This document shows, piece after piece, positions 1 to 5,466 of a stretch of 5,466 nucleotides of DNA. The first letter of the stretch is position 1, and the number at the start of each line of letters is the position of its first letter. Source of the DNA: Bdellovibrionales bacterium (GTDB lineage: Bacteria > Bdellovibrionota > UBA1018 > CAIMNF01). The notes beneath the pieces are model-generated. The model saw only the letters and a list, made by a program, of their open reading frames with translations, did no database searches and was not told the origin of the DNA. A program made the translations under genes and the position numbers. The stretch lies in assembly GCA_947457605.1 (NCBI GenBank), contig CANGWP010000144.1, positions 1 to 5,466 on the forward strand. The letters run 5' to 3'.

Positions 1-699
1 AGGAGAATCCTGAGGAATGCATTCCTTGGAACCGAGAGGGCATTGGATGCGGACATGGAAATGGGCGTGGTGTCCGCGCCAAGGACGGATCTTGCGAAGC
101 CAGAAAAGCTCCTCTGTATCGAGATTGTTGCAGAGATAGAGTTTGATGGCCGGATTCACGAAGATGCGTTCGACTTTCGGATCCAGCGAGGCAAGCTTCA
201 GCTTCAGGATTTGTTCTTGTCCAAAGCGGGAGGGTTCTACCAGCCCGTTTCCGGTCAGCATGCTCGGGGCATTCATTCGATCGCGCTCGTCAATGCTCAA
301 GGACCGAACCCGCTGTTCCGGGTGGGTATAAAAGAGGATATCGACATCAAGGCCGATCTGATGGCTTGCGTGGCCGGAGGCAAAAGGCCCTCCGCGCACC
401 TGAGAAAGCTCACCGATCAAGAGCCCGGAACCCAACGCATCCATGTTTTTTGCGAATTCGGTTACGAATTCAATGAGTTCATTGTGGGCAAAGTGGTGAT
501 TGGCTGTGGTGTAAATCGACTGGTAGCCCGCGCCATCCATCGGCAGATCAATTGCGCCCCGAAGGCAGCCGTTGGAATAGAAGCCGATGGATTCAGGATT
601 TCCTGGTGCAGGCGTGGTGAAACGACCCCACACATTCTGCGCAAGAGCGGGCTCTGCCAGCCCAAGCCCCAGGCTCAAAAATACACCCCAAATCCTCAT
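1..699 (-). CDS. mepA: Penicillin-insensitive murein endopeptidase MepA (peptidase M74), 3' partial
   Basis: This periplasmic zinc metallopeptidase cleaves the D-alanyl to meso-diaminopimelyl cross-links of peptidoglycan; that function is known for the family. Only the first 233 residues are in the window, and the C-terminus lies beyond position 1. Residues 1-20 form a signal peptide (MRIWGVFLSL start, ALA|Q cleavage). The M74 signature SGHASHQIGLDVD covers residues 108-120, with likely zinc ligands H113 and D120. FVNPAIK is at 180-186. The second signature, RPWRGHHAHFHVR, is at 205-217, with H213 and H215 as the HxH pair; H215 corresponds to the third E. coli ligand. Cysteines 190, 220 and 227 resemble those of the E. 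coli enzyme. The ATG at 699 is the only start that leaves an intact signal peptide, but no Shine-Dalgarno sequence precedes it. The gene lies downstream of the terminator of the preceding minus-strand gene, so it probably has its own promoter. Family assignment is very secure. Confidence 0.95.
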   Translation of the reverse strand, partial: MRIWGVFLSLGLGLAEPALAQNVWGRFTTPAPGNPESIGFYSNGCLRGAIDLPMDGAGYQSIYTTANHHFAHNELIEFVTEFAKNMDALGSGLLIGELSQVRGGPFASGHASHQIGLDVDILFYTHPEQRVRSLSIDERDRMNAPSMLTGNGLVEPSRFGQEQILKLKLASLDPKVERIFVNPAIKLYLCNNLDTEELFWLRKIRPWRGHHAHFHVRIQCPLGSKECIPQDSP

Positions 700-705
700 G
701 CTGTT

Positions 706-734
706 GGAATAGCTTCGGGGGTTTGACCTGTAAA
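706..734 (-). promoter_or_regulatory. mepA: Possible sigma-70-like promoter for mepA, with little or no 5' leader
   Basis: Read on the minus strand, TTTACA (729-734) matches five of six bases of the -35 consensus. It is separated by 17 bases from TATTCC (706-711), which matches only three of six bases of the -10 consensus. The -10 box ends six bases before the ATG, so transcription would begin at or next to the start codon, fitting the lack of a ribosome binding site. The -10 match is poor and consensus use in this organism is unknown, so this is a tentative inference. Confidence 0.22.
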
Positions 735-756
735 GGCAGAAGTGTTTTGGTCAGAA

Positions 757-792
757 AAAAGCCCGCCAAAGCATGGGCTTTGGCGGGCTTTT
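757..792 (-). terminator. Rho-independent terminator of the 805-1725 gene
   Basis: A perfect 16-bp inverted repeat has arms at 757-772 (AAAAGCCCGCCAAAGC) and 777-792, with a four-base loop. On the minus strand the GC-rich stem is followed by a run of six T (the reverse complement of 755-760), which is the classic intrinsic terminator form. It starts 13 bases after the stop codon of the secreted-protein gene and separates it from mepA. On the plus strand only four T follow the stem, so any effect in that direction should be weaker; no plus-strand gene ends here. Confidence 0.9.
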
Positions 793-804
793 GGATTTTA
801 CGGA

Positions 805-1725
805 TTAATCTGTTTGCCCTACGGGGGCTTTCGGAGCTTGAACGAATTCTACTGAATAATTCAAGTTGAATCCGCTCAGCTTTGTGGTGGTTTGGTTCTG
901 AGTGAAGCTGATGTAGGTAGCGGAACCGACTGGCGGAACAATCACCCCGTTCGAACTTACCAAGGGCAGGGAGTAACCTGCCATGGGGGCCCGAGCCTTC
1001 ATGAAGGAACACCTTCTGGAGCCGGCTGTGCCGATTCGACTGTAGGTATTTGTGGCGGTTTGCAGGTAGCAGTTTCTCTGTGCGTCCAAAGCGATTTTTC
1101 CGGCAGCCATCAGGGAAGTCGCAGACAAGCTCGAAGAAAAGTTCGAATCCGAAGCCAAAGAGGTCTCCATGGACGCAAAAGAGCACGGATCTTCTGGATC
1201 ATCCACCATGCGAATCAAGATTTTTTTCGCGTATTCCTCCTGCGAAAGTCCGCACTCATCGTTGTTGTTCCCGCCCCAGCATCTAGAGGGATTAATCCAT
1301 AGGCCGCCGGAACCTGAAAAGCATCCGGTGCTTGCATAGGCGGTTTGCCCATTGCTGATCTGGTCATCGCTCATCTTGACGCGTGAGTATGAAGAATATC
1401 TCTGAGCGTTCGAGAGAGTGGAGTCTGCTGTATCATTCTGATAGACGGGCAATCCTCGATAAACTACCCCATTAATATTGTACGTATAGGTGGAGCTCAC
1501 AAAATAATTTCGACAATCATGCGTTTGGGTATTGAAATGGGACACGTTGCAAGAGCCAAAGCCGTCTCCTGTCAAACGGTTAAAAACTCCCGTTGCTCCC
1601 CCCGGGTAGTTGTTGATCAAGTTTTTCAGGGCTGTGCGGAACTGAGTCGACGCCTGAACGGCATGGGCCTGATTGCTTGCCATAACCCCCATGGAAACCC
1701 ACAAAAAACCCAAAGTTAACTTCAT
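805..1725 (-). CDS. Exported hypothetical protein with eight cysteines
   Basis: I do not recognise the family of this 306-residue protein. Residues 1-22 look like a Sec signal peptide (MKLTLGFLWV start, hydrophobic core, cleavage near AHA|V), so the product should reach the periplasm or beyond. The mature part has eight cysteines (59, 71, 135, 149, 158, 181, 219, 239), an even number that would suit four disulfides. It is rich in Ser, Thr, Asn and Gly, with aromatic and Gly-rich segments around 72-95 and 135-157, and a Ser-rich stretch at 189-204. No second membrane helix, lipobox or catalytic motif is visible. The ATG follows a GGGGGA ribosome-binding-like sequence by five bases. The gene is divergent from a pilin-like gene and ends in a strong terminator, so it is probably a single-gene transcript. 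Composition and context suggest a secreted or surface protein, perhaps a partner of that pilin, but this is inference only. Confidence 0.8.
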   Translation of the reverse strand: MKLTLGFLWVSMGVMASNQAHAVQASTQFRTALKNLINNYPGGATGVFNRLTGDGFGSCNVSHFNTQTHDCRNYFVSSTYTYNINGVVYRGLPVYQNDTADSTLSNAQRYSSYSRVKMSDDQISNGQTAYASTGCFSGSGGLWINPSRCWGGNNNDECGLSQEEYAKKILIRMVDDPEDPCSFASMETSLASDSNFSSSLSATSLMAAGKIALDAQRNCYLQTATNTYSRIGTAGSRRCSFMKARAPMAGYSLPLVSSNGVIVPPVGSATYISFTQNQTTTKLSGFNLNYSVEFVQAPKAPVGQTD

Positions 1726-1768
1726 ATATCCCCCACGTCAGGTGCAATCGCACGCTACTTAGTATATT

Positions 1769-1797
1769 ACTCTATTTTTGCGAATTATTTTAGTCAA
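1769..1797 (-). promoter_or_regulatory. Likely sigma-70-like promoter of the 805-1725 gene
   Basis: On the minus strand, TTGACT (1792-1797, five of six -35 consensus bases) is followed after exactly 17 bases by TAGAGT (1769-1774, four of six -10 bases). Transcription would start near 1762 and give a leader of about 37 bases before the ATG at 1725, which includes the GGGGGA ribosome binding sequence. The surrounding region is AT-rich, as expected of a promoter. The match is by eye and unproven. Confidence 0.5.
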
Positions 1798-1808
1798 GCA
1801 TATTTAAT
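1778..1808 (+). promoter_or_regulatory. Possible promoter of the pilin-like gene
   Basis: TTGCGA (1778-1783) could serve as a -35 box, with TTTAAT (1803-1808, five of six -10 bases) at a 19-base spacing, or TATTTA (1801-1806) at 17 bases as a poorer match. Both pairs are weak. Pilin genes are often under sigma-54 control, but I see no GG-N10-GC element here. The site would overlap the opposing promoter at 1769-1797, so the two genes could be controlled from shared sites. Confidence 0.25.
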
Positions 1809-1815
1809 AAATGCT
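1797..1815. repeat. Small inverted repeat in the divergent promoter region (possible operator)
   Basis: AGCAT (1797-1801) and its exact complement ATGCT (1811-1815) flank nine AT-rich bases that themselves are partly symmetric. The repeat lies between the two divergent genes, touches the -35 box of the minus-strand promoter and overlaps the possible -10 box of the plus-strand promoter. A dimeric regulator bound here could influence both genes. Five-base arms in AT-rich DNA arise readily by chance, so the regulatory role is speculative. Confidence 0.2.
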
Positions 1816-1880
1816 AATGGTTTAAAAAAATAGCAAGAGAAGGCTCGAGGGTATGTTTATACTTAGGAACAAGGACTCAA

Positions 1881-1885
1881 GGGAG
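1881..1885 (+). promoter_or_regulatory. Ribosome binding site that favours the ATG at 1892
   Basis: GGGAG ends six bases before the ATG at 1892, an ideal spacing. It supports the shorter start of the pilin-like gene, which gives a normal nine-residue prepilin leader. The competing ATG at 1853 has AGAAGG (1838-1843) nine bases upstream, so the longer form cannot be excluded. Confidence 0.5.
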
Positions 1886-1891
1886 AAGAGG

Positions 1892-2773
1892 ATGAAGCTC
1901 AATGAAAACAACCGAGGGTTTACGCTCGTTGAAGTGTTGGTGGTGTCAGCAATCATGGGGATCATGGTCGTCGGCTTGATGCAATTCATGAGCTTTCAGC
2001 AAAGATCGGCGAAAACCGCGGAGCTTCAGGGTGATGTTGCAGTGGTAAGAAATCTGCTTGCGGGATGGCTAGAGAGCAAAAGTATCTGCGAGGCAACCTT
2101 ACTCGGCTTAAAGAACAATGACACCGTTCAAATCGATGAAATTCTGAGGAAAAGAGGAGCAACCCCGTCCCAAAATGAAGTGATCATGGACTTGGGATTT
2201 CGATTTCCGGGAACCAATTGGCGGGTCACGAAAATGGATTTGTTGAGTCGCGCTGAGGCGCAAGCCTATAACTCAGCCTTCAATGGAGCTGTGGATGATG
2301 ACGGGGTGGGTGTGGCATTGATCAAGGTAACCATTCAACAACTCAGAGGCAGCTCCAATACCCAAACCGTTACTGCAAATGAAGATCGTGGCAATTACGC
2401 GGCGGCCGAGAAAACTCTCTATTTCCCCCTGCGAGCCCGCTTCGGGGAGTTCTTTTTCTCGAGTGCACATAATGGTGACAACAATCCCAGTTTTTTCACG
2501 CAAGATCTTGCGGACCAGTATTGTTCATGGACTGCGGACCCAAATGAGGCAAACTTTACTACAATGGGGCAAAAGTTGCAGAGCTTGGAAGCCACCGTAA
2601 CCGAGCCAACTGCCCAATTCAAACTCTATACTGATGGGCAAACTACCTCTTCGGTGGTGGCTCCTGTAACCTTGATCACCACATACACTCACATCGCAGA
2701 CTGTTTGGCGTTTGCCGCAAATCTTCCGATCGTGGAGTGTGTTCCGCCCGGATCCAGTTCCACGAATTTCTAA
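1892..2773 (+). CDS. Type IV pilin-like protein (prepilin N-terminal cleavage/methylation domain)
   Basis: The protein of 293 residues begins with a short basic leader ending in NNRG, followed by FTLVEVLVVSAIMGIMVVGL. This is the class III signal cut by prepilin peptidase between G9 and F10, after which the Phe is N-methylated; the conserved Glu at mature position 5 is present. The hydrophobic helix spans about 10-35 and would anchor the subunit in the inner membrane and the pilus core. The C-terminal part, about 250 residues, is larger than in major pilins, which suggests a minor pilin or pseudopilin of the PilW/PulJ size class; I cannot name it more closely. Cysteines at 66, 211, 271 and 283 could form disulfides. 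I chose the ATG at 1892 because GGGAG lies six bases upstream and the leader is nine residues; an in-frame ATG at 1853 with AGAAGG upstream would lengthen the leader to 22. No other pilus gene is in the window. It converges on the amidase gene. Confidence 0.88.
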   Translation: MKLNENNRGFTLVEVLVVSAIMGIMVVGLMQFMSFQQRSAKTAELQGDVAVVRNLLAGWLESKSICEATLLGLKNNDTVQIDEILRKRGATPSQNEVIMDLGFRFPGTNWRVTKMDLLSRAEAQAYNSAFNGAVDDDGVGVALIKVTIQQLRGSSNTQTVTANEDRGNYAAAEKTLYFPLRARFGEFFFSSAHNGDNNPSFFTQDLADQYCSWTADPNEANFTTMGQKLQSLEATVTEPTAQFKLYTDGQTTSSVVAPVTLITTYTHIADCLAFAANLPIVECVPPGSSSTNF

Positions 2774-2782
2774 GTCATCACT

Positions 2783-4255
2783 TTACTCCATGGCCATGAA
2801 ATACCTCAAAATCCCATCTTTTGCTCCCGCAACCACGGCATCCAGTCGGCGGGGGTAGAAGAAGGTTGCGCCCCGATAGGTTCCGGTTCGATCTTTCAAG
2901 GTGAGGCCCGGAAATTCTCGCACATGATCATAGTGAAGACACTCAAGATAAACCATCAAGGCGCTTAGGTTCCGGCGGTTGATGTAGAGGTTTCGTGCAT
3001 AGACGCCATCCCGCACCTTGACCGAGGTCAGGAACTCGGGTCGCGACAAAAGAGGGAGATTCAAGCTCTTTCCCATTGATTCAATCATCGAGGACGCAAG
3101 GCTCACCGACTCCTGCCAGCGGCGCGCTTCCAGAATGTGCTTCAGGTGATGACTTCGGACCACTCTCGAGCCCGTCTCGGTTGCGCGCACACCGCCCGGA
3201 ACAAAAGCTTCAATGCTGCGGTTCCCGCTTTGGAGCTCGTGGGATTTGCTCGCATCAAAGTGCACATCGATCACAATGTCAGCGCGCGCCTCATCGATGA
3301 TTCGAGAGCGCGCCTCGAGGTCCTCACCGCCGATGAAAAATTGTTTTCGCTGGGTCGAAGTAAAGGCGCGAGCCGTTTCGGGGGCCTGGCTCACGGAACT
3401 GAGCAATCGTTCGTCCGGAAGCTTCAGATACTCGCTCATCCAGGAATCAAGGCTGTTGTAAAAATATTGATGAAGGTAGGGGCTGTGATCAAAGGTGTCG
3501 AGGTTCGTACGCGCGACCGGACCATTTTTTGTGCGAGTGAGAATCACCTCTGCGCCAAGATCCTCGAGTTCACCGGCAAGAAGGAGCGCAGTGGAGAGGG
3601 CGATGTCGCCTTCGCTCACCGTCTTTCCGCCCACGGAGACGAATTTTCCGGTGTGATGGTCCCACTCTTCGTTCCCCATGTGGCCCGGATCGATGACCAC
3701 CCGAAGGCCACTCAAGGGGTGAGCATAGAGAGATTGTCTGACCTGTGATCCGATTTTCCGCAGACGATCCAGCAGGAGTTCCGAATCGGAGAAAAAAGAT
3801 TTCCGGGCTTGCTTGGGCTGAAAAGGAAAGAAAAACTCAAGGAGCGAGGAGGAGATGTCAGAGGACGCAAAATCGCGAAACAGCGAGAGTCCGTTTTGAT
3901 CCAGACCCAAGTACCGTCGAACAGCCCCGTCCGGATCAAGCGCCGGGAAGTTTTCCTGAATCTGAGAAAGGGCTACACTTCCGGGTGTTGGAAAATCAAG
4001 AAATGCGGGCGCCGACTCTTCCGGAATCCCGAGTTTTTTCAGAGCGAGACTGAATTTTCGAAGTCGCTCTCCCGGAGTGCGACGATCCTCGAATTCGGAA
4101 TGGGGTAGGGGTGCGCTTTGTCCTGCGGGGATGGCGCTGTGATCGAGATAGCCGAACTCGCCATCCATTTCATACGCGAAGGCTTGCCAAGCGCAAAAAT
4201 TCGAGGAGCCCATTGAGACAGCAAACGCAAAGAGAATGCGCGTAAATCCCACCAT
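2783..4255 (-). CDS. Exported N-acetylmuramoyl-L-alanine amidase (Amidase_3) with expanded catalytic domain
   Basis: Members of this zinc amidase family cut the bond between N-acetylmuramic acid and L-alanine, freeing peptide stems from glycan strands in the periplasm. The 490-residue product starts with a signal peptide (residues 1-27, likely cleavage AFA|Y). Residues about 28-180 form a charged region with no domain I recognise. The catalytic domain begins at LRVVIDPGH (184-192). Likely zinc ligands are H192, E215 (in SEGDIALS) and H332 (in IVIDVHFDA); E438 in LMVYLE is the likely catalytic Glu. The spacings between these residues (23, 117 and 106) are longer than the roughly 15, 60 and 65 I recall for AmiA/AmiC-type enzymes, so there are insertions, notably around 250-310. 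The gene starts 36 bases after the pgpA stop, probably in one transcript. Only a weak GGAT precedes the ATG. Its end faces the pilin-like gene. The family is secure; the exact role, such as division, remodelling or prey or self wall cutting, is not shown. Confidence 0.9.
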   Translation of the reverse strand: MVGFTRILFAFAVSMGSSNFCAWQAFAYEMDGEFGYLDHSAIPAGQSAPLPHSEFEDRRTPGERLRKFSLALKKLGIPEESAPAFLDFPTPGSVALSQIQENFPALDPDGAVRRYLGLDQNGLSLFRDFASSDISSSLLEFFFPFQPKQARKSFFSDSELLLDRLRKIGSQVRQSLYAHPLSGLRVVIDPGHMGNEEWDHHTGKFVSVGGKTVSEGDIALSTALLLAGELEDLGAEVILTRTKNGPVARTNLDTFDHSPYLHQYFYNSLDSWMSEYLKLPDERLLSSVSQAPETARAFTSTQRKQFFIGGEDLEARSRIIDEARADIVIDVHFDASKSHELQSGNRSIEAFVPGGVRATETGSRVVRSHHLKHILEARRWQESVSLASSMIESMGKSLNLPLLSRPEFLTSVKVRDGVYARNLYINRRNLSALMVYLECLHYDHVREFPGLTLKDRTGTYRGATFFYPRRLDAVVAGAKDGILRYFMAME

Positions 4256-4291
4256 ATCCGATCGAAAAGCTAAGCAAACGAATGCGGGAAG

Positions 4292-4783
4292 TCAAGGGAG
4301 CAGATGAAAGGATCGAAGCGCAAGTCCTGCTCCCAGGGCAAGAGCCCCTGCCGCCAGATCATCCAGAATGACACCAAGTGATTGCAAGGGTCCGATGGAA
4401 AAGCGTTTTCCCCATTGATCGATCTGTCGGACCGGAGGGGGTTTCAGGACATCAAAAAAGCGAAAAAGCACAAACTGGGTGGCGAGCACCAGGGGCTCGC
4501 GGGGAAGGAGCGCCGTTGCCACAAAGTATCCAAGCACCTCGTCGACAACGATTCTCTGGGAATCCGAAAGGCCCGTATTCCGGCTCCATTCAAGGCTCGC
4601 CCACCAGCCCGAAAAAAAGAGCACAAGCGAAAATGCCCCAAAAGCAAAACCCGACCAGTCCCGGGTCAGAAACACGATCAGAACACCCACCAGCGTTCCA
4701 ACGGTTCCCGGAGCTTTGGCAGAGAAGCCGGCGCCACCGGCAGTCACGATGAGCGAAACCACAAGACCCTTAAGGGATTTCAT
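4292..4783 (-). CDS. pgpA: Phosphatidylglycerophosphatase A
   Basis: PgpA is an inner-membrane enzyme that removes phosphate from phosphatidylglycerophosphate to give phosphatidylglycerol. The 163-residue product is close to the E. coli length of about 170. The family motifs appear in order: APGTVGT (24-30), IVVDEVLGY (78-86), FRFFDVLKPPP (107-117) and GVILDDLAAG (137-146). The acidic residues D81, E82, D111, D141 and D142 are expected in the metal-dependent active site. Hydrophobic segments at about 28-40, 46-61, 83-92, 97-109 and 143-156 fit a small multi-pass membrane protein. The reading frame stays open to an ATG at 4996, but that start would overlap the divergent gene and add about 70 residues unlike the family; the ATG at 4783 places APGT where it normally lies. 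No Shine-Dalgarno sequence precedes it; the upstream bases are pyrimidine-rich. It is followed 36 bases later by the amidase gene, a plausible envelope operon. Confidence 0.95.
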   Translation of the reverse strand: MKSLKGLVVSLIVTAGGAGFSAKAPGTVGTLVGVLIVFLTRDWSGFAFGAFSLVLFFSGWWASLEWSRNTGLSDSQRIVVDEVLGYFVATALLPREPLVLATQFVLFRFFDVLKPPPVRQIDQWGKRFSIGPLQSLGVILDDLAAGALALGAGLALRSFHLLP

Positions 4784-4889
4784 GGAAGGAAGGCTATCAC
4801 AGGGTGGAGGTAAGGGGCTCCGGAAATCCACGCGTCCAGCTCGTTCGCTGTTGATGGTGCGCCGCACATCGGGGTAGCTTCTAGACGCT
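4784..4889. other. Divergent intergenic region between pgpA and the right-hand gene
   Basis: These 106 bases separate the starts of two genes pointing outward and should hold promoters for both. I see no convincing pair of promoter boxes. On the plus strand TTGATG (4851-4856) is a fair -35 box, but the bases 17-18 further on (around 4874-4880) are a poor -10 match. In the plus frame of the right-hand gene a TAG at 4875-4877 closes the frame, so that gene cannot begin further upstream than its ATG at 4890. Confidence 0.4.
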
Positions 4890-5466
4890 ATGTCACCCAA
4901 AGGAACCTCAAATCCCGGCAAGTGGAAGATCGGCGAGAGCGTACTCCGCGTGCTGATCGGCGGACGCTCGTTTCTGGATTCCAAGGATGGCTTCATCGGT
5001 ACGTTTCGAAATGTCCATGGAGCCGAGAATTATCTGGGTGCGTATGGATTCAATCTTCATGATCCGATTGAAAAGGCGGAACTCCAAGGGTCGCTTCAGG
5101 AAGCAATCCGCTTCATTCGGAGTTATTTCTTAAAGCCCGGAAACCCGGAAGGTCTTGCGCTGGAGGTTCCCAAAAAAATCATCGAAACGAAAACCATCCC
5201 GGAGCTTCTGCTCTTTGCTAGCTCCGAAACCCAGACCGAACTCAGACTCTGGGCCTGTGCGATCCTGCGGGTGATCCACACACTGAGCCACGTGGACCGT
5301 GATATCCGAACCCACTATTTCACCGACATTCAGACCCAGATTCTGGATCGCTTCTACAGGCAACTTCATCGCGATGAGGGCGGAGATCTGTATCTTGGGC
5401 GAACTCCCGATGATCCGTACCGGGTGAATCTGGTTCGCTTTGATGTGAAGCCGAAAAAGGCGCGCG
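4890..5466 (+). CDS. Conserved hypothetical protein (Bdellovibrio/Myxococcota-type family), 3' partial
   Basis: The first 192 residues are present and the frame is open at the right edge. The sequence is soluble-looking, with no signal peptide or membrane helix, so a cytoplasmic product is expected. After a polar start (1-13), notable stretches are GTFRNVHGAENYLGAYGF (37-54), a helical acidic segment (58-82), IPELLLFAS (103-111) and a highly ordered helix run with RLWACAILRVIHTLSHVDRD (119-138) followed by IQTQILDRF (147-155). From memory this pattern resembles an uncharacterised family of Bdellovibrio and myxobacteria, possibly the one modelled as TIGR04552; I could not check this. No catalytic motif can be assigned. 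The ATG at 4890 is the first possible start after the in-frame stop at 4875-4877; ribosome binding is weak, with GGGG (4871-4874) 15 bases upstream. It is divergent from pgpA, with no evident functional link. Confidence 0.82.
   Translation, partial: MSPKGTSNPGKWKIGESVLRVLIGGRSFLDSKDGFIGTFRNVHGAENYLGAYGFNLHDPIEKAELQGSLQEAIRFIRSYFLKPGNPEGLALEVPKKIIETKTIPELLLFASSETQTELRLWACAILRVIHTLSHVDRDIRTHYFTDIQTQILDRFYRQLHRDEGGDLYLGRTPDDPYRVNLVRFDVKPKKAR

Noticed and set aside
43..726. A 227-codon open frame on the plus strand
   Set aside because: It is antisense to mepA, whose signal peptide and both M74 motifs are unmistakable. The plus-frame product has no recognisable features.
593..1186. A 197-codon minus-strand open frame that crosses the terminator
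   Set aside because: It overlaps the secreted-protein gene and mepA in another frame and reads through the strong hairpin at 757-792. Its translation is rich in Arg, His and Leu, as expected of a shadow frame.
2733..2790. TGGAGT and ACTCCA complementary hexamers around the convergent gene ends
   Set aside because: The loop would be about 45-50 bases and no T run follows, so this is not a credible terminator.
3137..3748. A 203-codon plus-strand open frame
   Set aside because: It is antisense to the catalytic domain of the amidase and shows no start signal or domain.
4382..4813. Overlapping plus-strand open frames of 124-143 codons opposite pgpA
   Set aside because: They are very rich in Lys, Arg and Pro and lie antisense to a clear membrane enzyme gene, so they are shadows.
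4851..4880. Promoter candidate for the right-hand gene (TTGATG with TAGCTT)
   Set aside because: The -10 match is only three of six bases and lies about ten bases from the ATG, too weak to list as a separate promoter.
4784..4996. Upstream extension of pgpA to an ATG at 4996
   Set aside because: It would add about 70 residues rich in Pro, Arg and Ser that do not fit the PgpA family, and it would overlap the start of the divergent gene at 4890.

Overview
The window looks like chromosomal DNA from a Gram-negative, probably deltaproteobacterial or Bdellovibrionota-type (predatory-group-like) bacterium. This rests on a periplasmic MepA-type murein endopeptidase, a PgpA lipid phosphatase, an exported Amidase_3 enzyme, a type IV pilin-like protein, and a final gene that resembles, from memory, an uncharacterised family shared by Bdellovibrio and Myxococcota. 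The species assignment is inference. No rRNA, tRNA, CRISPR array, insertion sequence or phage gene was seen.

Layout from left to right. Positions 1-699 (minus) hold most of mepA, cut by the window edge after its catalytic motifs. A short gap (700-804) carries a strong 16-bp-stem terminator that ends the next minus-strand gene. Positions 805-1725 (minus) encode an exported protein of unknown function with eight cysteines. An AT-rich divergent promoter region (1726-1891) separates it from a plus-strand gene (1892-2773, possibly starting at 1853) for a large pilin-like protein with a clear prepilin cleavage site. That gene converges, with a 9-base gap, on a minus-strand pair: pgpA (4292-4783) followed 36 bases later by an exported N-acetylmuramoyl-L-alanine amidase (2783-4255). 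A second divergent gap (4784-4889) leads to a plus-strand conserved hypothetical gene running off the right edge (4890-5466).

How the genes may work together. Three products act on the envelope: MepA cleaves cross-links between peptide stems, the amidase removes peptide stems from glycan strands, and PgpA makes phosphatidylglycerol. The pilin-like protein and the divergently transcribed secreted protein sit between the two murein hydrolases and could form a surface or secretion module, but only their arrangement supports this. The best candidates for new biology are that divergent pair and the amidase, whose catalytic domain is expanded and is preceded by a long N-terminal region of unknown function.
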